The notes below the pieces were generated by a model, which was given only the letters and a program-made list of their open reading frames with translations, searched no databases and was not told the DNA's origin. Shown one piece after another: positions 33,302 to 42,390 of a stretch of 64,000 nt of DNA; position 1 is the stretch's first letter, and every line of letters starts with the position of its first letter. The position numbers and the translations under genes are program-made. Source of the stretch: Protaetiibacter sp. (GTDB lineage: Bacteria; Actinomycetota; Actinomycetes; Actinomycetales; Microbacteriaceae); assembly GCA_030150265.1 (NCBI GenBank), contig JASLGG010000009.1, positions 1 through 64,000 on the forward strand, written 5' to 3'.

Positions 33302-33314
33302 GGGTGTCCGAGAC

Positions 33315-34280
33315 TCAGCGGGCCGGTGCGTCGGTCGAGAGCAGGGCGAGGTCGTGCTGCACCATCGCATCCACGACCTCGGTGAAGGTCATGGTCGGGC
33401 GCCACCCGAGCTCGGAGCGCAGCCGCGACGAGTCGCCGCGCAGCGCGGGCGCGTCATGGGGACGCAGGAGACTCTCGTCGACCACGATGTAGCGCTCGGG
33501 GTGATCGATCCCGGCAGCCGCGAAGGCGGCGTGCACGAACTCGCGTACGGTGTGGACCTCGCCGGTGGCGATCACGTAGTCGCCCGGCTGTTCAGCGCCG
33601 GCGATGCGCAGCACGGCATCTACGTGGTCGGGGGCCCAGCCCCAATCGCGTCCGGCGTCGAGGTTGCCGAGCTCGAGACGGTCGGCCAGCCCCAGCGCGA
33701 TCCGGGCGACGCCGTCAGTGATCTTGCGTGAGACGAAGCTGTGCGGACGTCGCGGTGACTCGTGATTGTAGAGGATGGCGTTGCTTGCCCATTGACCACG
33801 ACTGCGGGCCAGCTGCACCGAGCGGTGCGCGAAGGCCTTCGCGGTGCCGTAGGGCGAAGTGGGCACGATGGGCGTCGTCTCGTCCTGTGGATCGACGCCG
33901 GCACCGGCGAAGATCTCGGCCGAGGAAGCCTGCACGAGGCGCGTTTCGGGGCCGAGGCGTTCACACGCTTCGAGCAGGGCCGCGACGGCGACCCCTGTGA
34001 CGATTCCGGTCATCGCGGGCTGCTGCCACGAGAGCGCGACTGAGGTGATCCCCGCGAGGTTGATCACGAGCTCCGGTCGCAGCTGCTCAACGAGACGGGC
34101 GAGCGTAGTCGGATCACCCAGGTCGCCTACATGTTCGACCGTGCCGGCCGGTGCGGGTTGCTCATCGACGCGATCGGTCACGCGCACGAGCCCGTGCACC
34201 TCCCAGCCGTCGGCGAGAAGACGTTCGGTCAGGTATGACCCGTCCTGGCCCGTAACGCCGGTGACGAAGACGCGGCCCAT
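33315..34280 (-). CDS. GDP-mannose 4,6-dehydratase-family SDR, second copy
   Basis: 321 residues. FVTGVTGQDGSYLTERLL, ASSAEIFAG, SPYGTAKAFAHRSV (Tyr/Lys), NHESPRRPHSFVSRKI and LGNLDAGRDWGWAPDHVDA clearly belong to the GMD family. The middle part differs: the R...NNP loop is VRVTDRVDE and the catalytic TSEMFG-like segment is SSAEIFA. Being beside a canonical gmd (2-bp gap), it may be the reductase producing GDP-D-rhamnose or another GDP-6-deoxyhexose, or a redundant dehydratase. Confidence 0.85.
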   Translation of the reverse strand: MGRVFVTGVTGQDGSYLTERLLADGWEVHGLVRVTDRVDEQPAPAGTVEHVGDLGDPTTLARLVEQLRPELVINLAGITSVALSWQQPAMTGIVTGVAVAALLEACERLGPETRLVQASSAEIFAGAGVDPQDETTPIVPTSPYGTAKAFAHRSVQLARSRGQWASNAILYNHESPRRPHSFVSRKITDGVARIALGLADRLELGNLDAGRDWGWAPDHVDAVLRIAGAEQPGDYVIATGEVHTVREFVHAAFAAAGIDHPERYIVVDESLLRPHDAPALRGDSSRLRSELGWRPTMTFTEVVDAMVQHDLALLSTDAPAR

Positions 34281-34282
34281 CG

Positions 34283-35266
<984 letters not shown>

Positions 35267-35377
35267 GGTAGTAACCTCGTAGCTGTCGGAGTCGTCGGCA
35301 CGAGTGGCCGCCGAGCAGATGAATGTCTCGTAGCGCCTGAGTGTGCCGAGACAAGGCGGAACACATGCGCAGCACCC

Positions 35378-35383
35378 ATTGTA
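35378..35383 (-). promoter_or_regulatory. -10 box (TACAAT) upstream of gmd
   Basis: A near-consensus TACAAT on the minus strand, about 112 nt before the gmd ATG, would give a long leader. No convincing -35 partner. Confidence 0.3.
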
Positions 35384-35420
35384 CGCATGCACCTCCCGCC
35401 ACCGAGCCCGAGGAGCACTC

Positions 35421-36911
35421 GTGACCCAGGTCGTCGTCGACATCGATCGGCCGCGCCGCGCGGGCCGTGTCGCCTCCCTGGTCTTCTGGATCGGGCTGGT
35501 GCTCGGCATGGCCGTGCGCGTGGGGTACGCGCTCAGCCCGGCGATGACGCTCAACTCTGACATCTCAGTCGTCTACCTCATGTCGCGGCACGTCGCCGCA
35601 GGAGAGTTCAGCGCCTTCTACTGGGGCCAGTCCTACGGCGGTACAGCACTGCAGGCCGTCGCGGGTGCAGTCATGGCCGTCGCGGGTCCCTCTGTACTCG
35701 TACTCGCGATCGTGTCCGCGCTATTCTGGGTAGGGGCCACGGTGGTGCTGCGGGCCATCGTCACCCGGTCGATCGGCACGGTGGGCGGGGTACTCGCGGG
35801 CCTCATCTTCTGGTTCCCGGGGGCCGAGATCCTCTCTACGAGCGTTCTCGATCCGGGCTTCTACGGGCCGTCGCTCCTGTTCGGCCTCGGCACGATCCTG
35901 GTGGCCGTCGACCGCGTCAGGCGGCGGTCGTGGTGGTCGTGGGTTCTGCTGGGCCTGCTCGCGGGCCTCAGCCTGTGGACATCGCCGCTCGCGATCGCCC
36001 TCGCGGCGCCTGCCGTGCTCGCCGCGATGATCGCCGACCGCCGGATCACGCGGTGGCTGGTCGCGGCGGCTGCGGGACTCGTCTCGAGCTCCCCCTGGCT
36101 GCTCGAGACCGTCGCGAGCCGCTTCTCGTCCGTCAAGCCTCTCGGGGGCGCGGGCTCCTTCCACCCCGAGAGCGTCGTTACGCTCTTCACCTCGATGTTC
36201 CCCGCCGCCTTCCCGTTCGGACAGCATCTCGCCGTGGGCGTCGTCTACGGCGTTCTGCTCCTGGGGGCGATCGTGCTGCTCGTGGCCATAGGCATTCGGC
36301 GCCGCGATCTGCCGGCGCTGCTCATCGGATCGGCGACGGTCGCGCTGGTGATCGTGCTCGTGGCGGGCACGGGTGTGCGGCTGGCGCCCGACTCGGTGCG
36401 CTATTCCGGGTTCCTCATGCCGACGGTCGCCTTCGCCGTCGCGTTCCTCGTCACGCGTCTCGCCGTTCGCGCACGTGACATTGTCGCGGCGCTCGTCGTG
36501 CTCGTGGCGGTGGCGGCGACGTTCATCACGGTCGGCGCCGACGACGGTCTCGGTCGCGCCGACGGTCCGCCGTTCGACCGACAGCTCGTACAGGTGGGCC
36601 AGCTGCTCGAGCAGCGGGGGGTGCACGAGGCCTACGGCGCGTACTGGGCCGCCTATGCGGTGACCGCGGCCACCGACGAGCGCGTCACGGTCGCCGCGCT
36701 CGCGCCCCGCCGCTTTGCGCCGTACGAGGCCGCCGCGGCCGGGCAGCTACCTGCGACGTTCGTCGTGTTCACGGGGCAGACGAGCGAGGCCGTGCTGCTG
36801 AAAGCGCCCGGTCTGGCGAAGCCTGAGGTCGAGCACGTTGGCGGCTACAGCGTCCTGTTCTTCGACGAGTGGTTCGATCCGTTCGAGCTCAAGGGGTTCG
36901 GAGTGCTCTGA
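35421..36911 (+). CDS. Polytopic membrane protein, putative GT-C glycosyltransferase
   Basis: 496 residues from GTG 35421, with a GAGGAG ribosome binding site 6 nt upstream. About 11 hydrophobic segments. The first loop (YALSPAMTLNSDISVVYLMSRHV in pieces) has an acidic residue after the first helix, as in GT-C glycosyltransferases or ArnT-like mannosyltransferases. A C-terminal soluble segment of about 100 residues follows the last helix. It presumably uses a polyprenyl-phosphate sugar in polysaccharide assembly. Family identity is tentative. Confidence 0.7.
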   Translation: MTQVVVDIDRPRRAGRVASLVFWIGLVLGMAVRVGYALSPAMTLNSDISVVYLMSRHVAAGEFSAFYWGQSYGGTALQAVAGAVMAVAGPSVLVLAIVSALFWVGATVVLRAIVTRSIGTVGGVLAGLIFWFPGAEILSTSVLDPGFYGPSLLFGLGTILVAVDRVRRRSWWSWVLLGLLAGLSLWTSPLAIALAAPAVLAAMIADRRITRWLVAAAAGLVSSSPWLLETVASRFSSVKPLGGAGSFHPESVVTLFTSMFPAAFPFGQHLAVGVVYGVLLLGAIVLLVAIGIRRRDLPALLIGSATVALVIVLVAGTGVRLAPDSVRYSGFLMPTVAFAVAFLVTRLAVRARDIVAALVVLVAVAATFITVGADDGLGRADGPPFDRQLVQVGQLLEQRGVHEAYGAYWAAYAVTAATDERVTVAALAPRRFAPYEAAAAGQLPATFVVFTGQTSEAVLLKAPGLAKPEVEHVGGYSVLFFDEWFDPFELKGFGVL

Positions 36912-37009
36912 GCATAAACGGATCACCTCTGGTGGCTGGGGCTGGATGGACCTGGTCAGCTTGCTAGCCTGTGTCGAGGACCACTCGAGCTGACGTGGGG
37001 GATACGTTA

Positions 37010-39199
37010 ATGAGCGCACGCCGATCGATCTCTGCCGCACTGGCCATCGCGCTGGCAACCACGGGTGCGGTCTCGATGGTGACCACCGACAACGCGGATG
37101 CCACCACGGCTGCCCTGACCGAGGTGCGCACGGGAGGCGGCGTGTTCGCCACCGCTTCGACTGAGGGCTGGGTGCTCGACTTCGCCACAGGCGAGCAGTG
37201 GAGCTCGCCGGCCGTGGGTGACGTGACAGGCGACGGCGTGCCCGAGATCATCGTCGGGGGGCTCAATTCGAAGGTGCGGGTGTACTCGACAGCGGGTGCA
37301 CTGCTCACTACCATCGATCCGGGCGGCGGCAGCAACACGACGAAGCACGGCGCGACCCACGCGTCGCCCGCGCTCGGCGATCTCGACAGCGACGGCGTCG
37401 ATGACATCGTGATTGCCAACACGGGCGGCAAGCTCGCGGCGTATTCGTACCGCGACCGTAAGTTGACCCAGCTCGCAAACATCACCGTGCCGCCCGCGTT
37501 CTCGGGAGCGATCGAAGGTATCTTCTCGACTCCGGCGATCGGCTACATCGATCGCAACGCCACCCCGGATGTCGTGACCACTTCCTGGGGCCAGGAGATG
37601 GACGCATGGTCCGGACCCTCGCTCGGCAAGATCCCGGCAACGCACCAGTGGGCGCTCGATACGATCTGGAGTTCTCCCGCGCTCGGCGACGTTGATGGCG
37701 ACGGCGAGGTCGAGATTGTATACGGCTACGACTGCGACGGCTCCAGCACGCATCCCTCGGTCGATCCGCGATGCAAGGCGGGCTGGCAAGGTGACCATAT
37801 CGGCGGCGGGTTCATCACAGCAGTCAAGCTAGACGGCTCCGTGTTGTGGAACTACTTCGTCGACAACGCTGTCATCTGGTCGTCGCCCGCTCTCGCCGAC
37901 CTCAACGGCGACGGTCGTCTCGACGTCGTCACCGGCACCGGTCTCTACTTCCAGACCGCTCAGGCGAAGAAGGTCATCGCCATCAACGGCGCGACCGGCA
38001 AGCTCATGTGGGAGGCGCCGACCGCCGGAATCCCTGTTGGCTCCCCGGCGATCGGCGAGACCGACGGCGACGGCCGGCCCGAGGTCTACATCGTCACCCG
38101 CGGAGGCTACCTCTACTCCTACGACGGTGAGAACGGCCACCAGCGCTTCCGCTCCTGCATCCTCGACGCCGTGACCTCGTGCCCAGCCGGTGATGCCGCG
38201 ACCCACGGCGGCGTCGCGCTTGCCGACATCGACGGCGACGGCGTCATCGAGGCGATCACGCAGGGCGAGCAGCGTCTCCGCGTATTCGACAGCAAGACCG
38301 GTGCAGAGGAAGGTTCCGGCTACCGGTCGGCCTACCCTTACCAGCTCTTTGCCTCCGCGTCTACGCCTACGGTGGCGAGCGTCAACGGCAAGACGTGGAT
38401 CGTGAGCGCGCTGCGCGGCGCGGGCAGCGATGGCGTGCGCAACGCGAACGATGACCTCGTCGTGACGGTGTGGGAGAGCTCCTCGGCGCTCGGGGCGGCG
38501 CCCTGGCCGACGTTCAAGCAGAACAACGCCCGCACTTCGAACGCGATCCCCCAGGCGGTGCCGGACTCGTCCCGTGACGAGAAGTTCGTGCGCAAGATGT
38601 ATCAGGACTTCCTCAGCCGCTCAGCCTCGAACTCGGATATAAGCTACTGGACGGGCATGCTTGGGTCCGGGCGGATCGACCGCTACGGCTTCGCCACGAC
38701 GCTCTCGCGCACCGACGAGTGGATCAGCACCGTGATCACGAACTTCTACCGTGACACGCTCGGTCGTGAACCCGATGCGGCAGGCCTGCGCGGCTGGATC
38801 GACGCCGCGCGGTCCGGGATGCCGATCGCGCAGATCGCCGCCGCGTTTTACTCCTCGCCGGAGTACTTCAGCAAGGTGGGCCACAACGACTACATGACCT
38901 GGGTCGCGGACCTCTACCGCAAGTTGTTGCTGCGCGAGGCCGATTCGGCGGGGATCGCCGGATGGGTCGGGGCGCTGCAGGCGGGTATGCCTCGCGACAC
39001 GGTCAGCTTCGGCTTCTACCAGTCGACCGAGAAGCTCGGCGTGCGTATCACCGCGCTCTACCAGAAGTTGCTGGGCCGCGCCCCGGAGCCGGGCGCGATC
39101 CCGAACTGGGCGCCGTTCGTAGCGAATGAAGGCGACCTCGTGCTTGCTGCTGCTCTCGCGGCCTCGAACGAATACTACAATCGCGCGCAGCAGGGCTAA
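37010..39199 (+). CDS. Secreted FG-GAP/VCBS beta-propeller protein with DUF4214 repeats
   Basis: 729 residues. A signal peptide (RRSISAALAIALATTGAVSMV, cleaved near ADA) is followed by seven FG-GAP-like repeats with calcium-type loops such as GDVTGDGVPEI, GDLDSDGVDDI, GDVDGDGEVEI, ADLNGDGRLDV, GETDGDGRPEV and ADIDGDGVIEA, forming a probable beta-propeller over about 45-510. From about 535 to the end come three or four DUF4214 units: FVRKMYQDFLSR, FYRDTLGREPDAAGLRGW, LYRKLLLREADSAGIAGW and LYQKLLGRAPEPGAI. No membrane anchor or sortase signal. It probably binds or organises extracellular polysaccharide. GGGGG about 9 nt before ATG is the ribosome binding site. Confidence 0.88.
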   Translation: MSARRSISAALAIALATTGAVSMVTTDNADATTAALTEVRTGGGVFATASTEGWVLDFATGEQWSSPAVGDVTGDGVPEIIVGGLNSKVRVYSTAGALLTTIDPGGGSNTTKHGATHASPALGDLDSDGVDDIVIANTGGKLAAYSYRDRKLTQLANITVPPAFSGAIEGIFSTPAIGYIDRNATPDVVTTSWGQEMDAWSGPSLGKIPATHQWALDTIWSSPALGDVDGDGEVEIVYGYDCDGSSTHPSVDPRCKAGWQGDHIGGGFITAVKLDGSVLWNYFVDNAVIWSSPALADLNGDGRLDVVTGTGLYFQTAQAKKVIAINGATGKLMWEAPTAGIPVGSPAIGETDGDGRPEVYIVTRGGYLYSYDGENGHQRFRSCILDAVTSCPAGDAATHGGVALADIDGDGVIEAITQGEQRLRVFDSKTGAEEGSGYRSAYPYQLFASASTPTVASVNGKTWIVSALRGAGSDGVRNANDDLVVTVWESSSALGAAPWPTFKQNNARTSNAIPQAVPDSSRDEKFVRKMYQDFLSRSASNSDISYWTGMLGSGRIDRYGFATTLSRTDEWISTVITNFYRDTLGREPDAAGLRGWIDAARSGMPIAQIAAAFYSSPEYFSKVGHNDYMTWVADLYRKLLLREADSAGIAGWVGALQAGMPRDTVSFGFYQSTEKLGVRITALYQKLLGRAPEPGAIPNWAPFVANEGDLVLAAALAASNEYYNRAQQG

Positions 39200-39270
39200 T
39201 CCGGCCGAAAACAAGGCGACCCCGGCTCTGCTTCGGCGTGCCGGCGTCTCCTGTCGTCGGGCCGGGATGG

Positions 39271-40596
39271 TCAGGCGATGGTGCGACCGGGGGCGCGCAC
39301 CGTCCACCCCGCCTCGGTCCAGCGAGCGGTCTCGAGCACATTGCGACCGTCGATGAGGTTGGGGACCGCGACGATGCCGACCAGTTCGGCGGGCTCGAGC
39401 GAACGGTACTCGCGCCACTCGGTCAGGTGCAGCACTAGTTCCGCGCCGGCGAGGGCCTCGCGCACATCCTCGGCGTAACCGAGCTGCGGCGCTGAGCGCT
39501 GCGCGTTCGAGATGCCCTTGGGGTCGTGCACCGTGACCTGGGCGCCCGCCTCGTGCAGCATCTGCGCCACCGCGAGCGACGGTGCATCGCGGATGTCGTC
39601 GGAGTCGGGCTTGAACGTCGCGCCCAGCACGGTGACCTTGCGTCCGGTGAGGTCGTCGCCGACGAGCTCACGGGCGATCTCGAGCATGCGAGCGCGGCGA
39701 CGTAGGTTGATCTGGTCGACTTCATCGAGGAAGGCCACGGCCTGACCCGCGCCGAGCTCGGTGGCGCGCGCCGCGAACGCCCGGATGTCCTTGGGGAGGC
39801 ACCCACCGCCGAAGCCGACGCCGGCGCTCAGGAAACGATTGCCGATACGGGCATCGTGGCCGATCGCCTCCGCGAGGGTCGTCACGTCGGCGCCCGCTAC
39901 CTCGCACACTTCGGCCATCGCGTTGATGAACGAGATCTTGGTGGCGAGGAACGAGTTTGCCGCGACCTTGACGAGTTCGGCGGTCGCGATGTCGGTGACG
40001 ATGAACGGGATGCCCTCGGTGATCATCGGTGCGTACACATGCCGGAGGCGCTCTTCGGCCTCGGCGGTGTCGACGCCGATCACGATTCGGTCGGGGTGCA
40101 GTGTGTCCTCGAGGGCGAAGCCCTCGCGAAGGAACTCGGGGTTCCATGCGAACACGACGTCACCACGGCTGGGAGCCTGCGCGTGGAAGCGTTCGCGCAG
40201 CTCTTGGGTGGTACCGACCGGCACCGTAGACTTACCCACGATGAGCGCGCCCTGCTTGACCGAGCCGGCGAGGGCGTCGATCGCCGAGTACAGGTAGCTC
40301 AGATCGGCGCTATTGCCGTCGGCGCGCTGTGGCGTCCCCACACAGAGGAATTGCACGTCGGCCCAGGCTGCGGCCTCGGCGGCGTTATCGGTGAACCGCA
40401 GGCGGCCGTTGTCGATGTTGGCCGCGAGCACTTCGTCGAGACCGGGCTCGTAGAACGGCAGGCGGCCGTCGCGCAGCGTCGCAAGCCTGCCGGGGTCGAC
40501 CTCGACGCCGACGACCTCGTAGCCGAGCTCCGCCATCGCGGCGGCGTGGGTCGCACCGAGGTAACCGGTGCCGATGACCGAGATGCGGATCGTCAT
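39271..40596 (-). CDS. ugd: UDP-glucose 6-dehydrogenase
   Basis: 441 residues. It oxidises UDP-glucose to UDP-glucuronate with two NAD+. ISVIGTGYLGATHAAAMAE, KSTVPVGTT, WNPEFLREGFALEDTLHPDR in short pieces, KVAANSFLATKISFINAM and GFGGGCLPKD with catalytic Cys266 are all present, plus the C-terminal GATFKPDSDDIRDAPS. ATG 40596 overlaps the preceding glycosyltransferase stop by 4 bp. With the decarboxylase at 41359-42303 it supplies UDP-glucuronate and UDP-xylose. Confidence 0.95.
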   Translation of the reverse strand: MTIRISVIGTGYLGATHAAAMAELGYEVVGVEVDPGRLATLRDGRLPFYEPGLDEVLAANIDNGRLRFTDNAAEAAAWADVQFLCVGTPQRADGNSADLSYLYSAIDALAGSVKQGALIVGKSTVPVGTTQELRERFHAQAPSRGDVVFAWNPEFLREGFALEDTLHPDRIVIGVDTAEAEERLRHVYAPMITEGIPFIVTDIATAELVKVAANSFLATKISFINAMAEVCEVAGADVTTLAEAIGHDARIGNRFLSAGVGFGGGCLPKDIRAFAARATELGAGQAVAFLDEVDQINLRRRARMLEIARELVGDDLTGRKVTVLGATFKPDSDDIRDAPSLAVAQMLHEAGAQVTVHDPKGISNAQRSAPQLGYAEDVREALAGAELVLHLTEWREYRSLEPAELVGIVAVPNLIDGRNVLETARWTEAGWTVRAPGRTIA

Positions 40597-41345
40597 GCCT
40601 CGGACCCTTCGGAGGCTGAGGCCACGGGGATCTCGACGGAAGCGGGCGGGTTGCGGCGGGAGCCCTTGGTGACGCGGATCTTGAAGAGGATCCAGAGCGC
40701 CTCCACGCCATCCCACGCGGTGATCTTCTTGCCCTCGGCCCGGGTGCGGGCCTTGTAGCTGATCGGCACCTCGTAGGGCCGGTAGCCTGCGGCGAGCAGC
40801 TTGCCGGTCACCTCGGCCTCCATGCCGAAGCCCTTCGCCTTGACATCGAGCGAGCGATACAGCTCGAGTGGCATGAGCTTGAAGCAGGTCTCGACATCCG
40901 ACACGTAAGCATTGAAGAGGATGTTCGCGGCGAGGTTGACGCCCTTGTTGCCGATCACGTACCAGTACGAGTATGAGGTATGCGAGCCGAAGGTGCGGGT
41001 GCCGTAGATCACCTGGGCCTCGCCGTCGATCACCGGCTGCATGAGCGCCGGGATCTCCTGGGGGCGGTACTCCTCGTCAGCGTCGCAGATGATCATGTAG
41101 TCGCCCGTGGCGATCTCGACGGCTTTGCGGATCGCCGCGCCCTTGCCCATGTTCTTCGGCTGGTGGAACACGACCACGCGCGGGTCGGTGATGGCATCGA
41201 GGATCGCGGCCGACTCGTCGGCGCTCCCGTCGTTGACCATCACGAACTCGGTCTCGGTAGGGAACTCGATCGCGAGCAGGCGATCGATGACCTTCTGAAG
41301 GGTCTTCGCCTCGTTGTAGATCGGGGTGAGGATGGAGAGTTTCAT
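40593..41345 (-). CDS. Family 2 glycosyltransferase, polyprenyl-phosphate type
   Basis: 250 residues. LSILTPIYNEAKTLQKVI, VNDGSADES, NMGKGAAIRKAVEIATGDYMI in pieces and the metal site CDADEEYRP resemble dolichyl-phosphate glucose/mannose synthases. KARTRAEGKKITAWDG at the C-terminus is typical of that group. It has no membrane helices, and may form polyprenyl-phosphate sugar donors used by the two GT-C-like membrane proteins of this locus. Between uxs (13 bp away) and ugd (4-bp overlap), so in one operon. Confidence 0.88.
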   Translation of the reverse strand: MKLSILTPIYNEAKTLQKVIDRLLAIEFPTETEFVMVNDGSADESAAILDAITDPRVVVFHQPKNMGKGAAIRKAVEIATGDYMIICDADEEYRPQEIPALMQPVIDGEAQVIYGTRTFGSHTSYSYWYVIGNKGVNLAANILFNAYVSDVETCFKLMPLELYRSLDVKAKGFGMEAEVTGKLLAAGYRPYEVPISYKARTRAEGKKITAWDGVEALWILFKIRVTKGSRRNPPASVEIPVASASEGSEA

Positions 41346-41358
41346 GTTGTCCAGGGGT

Positions 41359-42303
41359 TCAGTCGGTGAGATGCGCGCGATACCACGCGATGGTTGCGGC
41401 GAGTCCTTCTTCCGCGCCTACCTGGGGTTCCCAGGAGAGCAGCTCGCGTGCGCGGGTGATGTCGGGACGACGTCGACTGGGGTCGTCGACCGGCCGAGGG
41501 TGGAACTCGAGCGTCGAGCCGCCTCCGGTGAGCTCGGCGATGAGCTCGGCGATCTCGAGCAGCGTCTGCTCGCGCGGGTTGCCGAGGTTCACCGGGCCGG
41601 GAGCGTCCGTGTCGGCAAAGGCCAGGATACCGGTGATGAGGTCGTCGACGTAGGTGAGCGAACGTGTCTGCGAGCCGTCGCCATGCAGTGGCAGAGCCTC
41701 GCCGCGGAGGCCCGCGCGCACGAAGGCAGGCACGGCGCGTCCGTCGTCCGGATCCATGCGTGGACCGTAGGTATTGAAGATACGCACCATGCCGGCGTCG
41801 ACTCCGAACGTGCGGCGGTACGCGGCAGTGATGGCCTCGGCGTAGCGCTTCGCCTCGTCGTAGACCGAGCGCGGCCCGTTGGGGTTGACGTTGCCCCAAT
41901 AGTCCTCGGTCTGCGGGTGCACGGCGGGATCTCCGTAGACCTCGGATGTGGAGGCCAGCACGAAACGGGCGCCGTCGCGGCGTGCGACCTCGAGTAGCGC
42001 CTCGGTGGCTATGGAGCCCGCGTGCAGCGTCTCGATCGGATGCGCCATATACCGCGGGGGAGATGCGGGAGAGGCGAAGTGCAGCACGAGGTCGAACGGG
42101 CCGGGAAGCGTGAGAGCGTCGGCCGCGTCGAGCTCGACGAGCTCGAACCTCTCGTGGCCGTCGAGGTGGGCAATGTTCTGGCGCCGGCCGGTGATGAGGT
42201 TGTCGACGCCGACTACATACCAGCCCGTCTCGAGCAGGCGGTCACTGAGATGCGAGCCGACGAATCCGGCAGCCCCGGCGAGCAGGACGCGACGATGTGA
42301 CAT
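41359..42303 (-). CDS. uxs: UDP-glucuronate decarboxylase (UDP-xylose synthase)
   Basis: 314-residue extended SDR. VLLAGAAGFVGSHLSDRL, NLITGRRQN, HFASPASPPRY, STSEVYGDP, the signature YWGNVNPNGPRSVYDEAKRY (Tyr148, Lys152) and RIFNTYGPRM match UXS enzymes well; it decarboxylates UDP-glucuronate to UDP-xylose via a 4-keto intermediate. The substrate comes from the Ugd encoded downstream in the same operon. Indicates xylose, glucuronate or a derivative in the polymer. Confidence 0.92.
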   Translation of the reverse strand: MSHRRVLLAGAAGFVGSHLSDRLLETGWYVVGVDNLITGRRQNIAHLDGHERFELVELDAADALTLPGPFDLVLHFASPASPPRYMAHPIETLHAGSIATEALLEVARRDGARFVLASTSEVYGDPAVHPQTEDYWGNVNPNGPRSVYDEAKRYAEAITAAYRRTFGVDAGMVRIFNTYGPRMDPDDGRAVPAFVRAGLRGEALPLHGDGSQTRSLTYVDDLITGILAFADTDAPGPVNLGNPREQTLLEIAELIAELTGGGSTLEFHPRPVDDPSRRRPDITRARELLSWEPQVGAEEGLAATIAWYRAHLTD

Positions 42304-42352
42304 GAGAAGAGTTGGTCTCTCGGAGAGAAGGATATCGATGCCAGGGCACGAC

Positions 42353-42376
42353 GTGATAGCGCCGAAAATCTATCAC
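42353..42376. promoter_or_regulatory. Inverted repeat between secreted protein gene and uxs
   Basis: GTGATAG (42353-42359) and CTATCAC (42370-42376) are perfect 7-bp arms around a 10-nt AT-rich centre. It lies after the stop of the DUF4214 gene and before uxs on the same strand, so it could be a terminator or an operator for the uxs-ugd operon. No T-tract. Confidence 0.4.
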
Positions 42377-42390
42377 AGAGCGGGTGCGCG

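Noticed and set aside
37010..39199. CRISPR or tandem DNA repeat suggested by recurring GAC-GGC-GAC patterns
   Set aside because: The pattern comes from FG-GAP protein repeats with DxDGDG loops of irregular spacing, not from identical DNA repeats.
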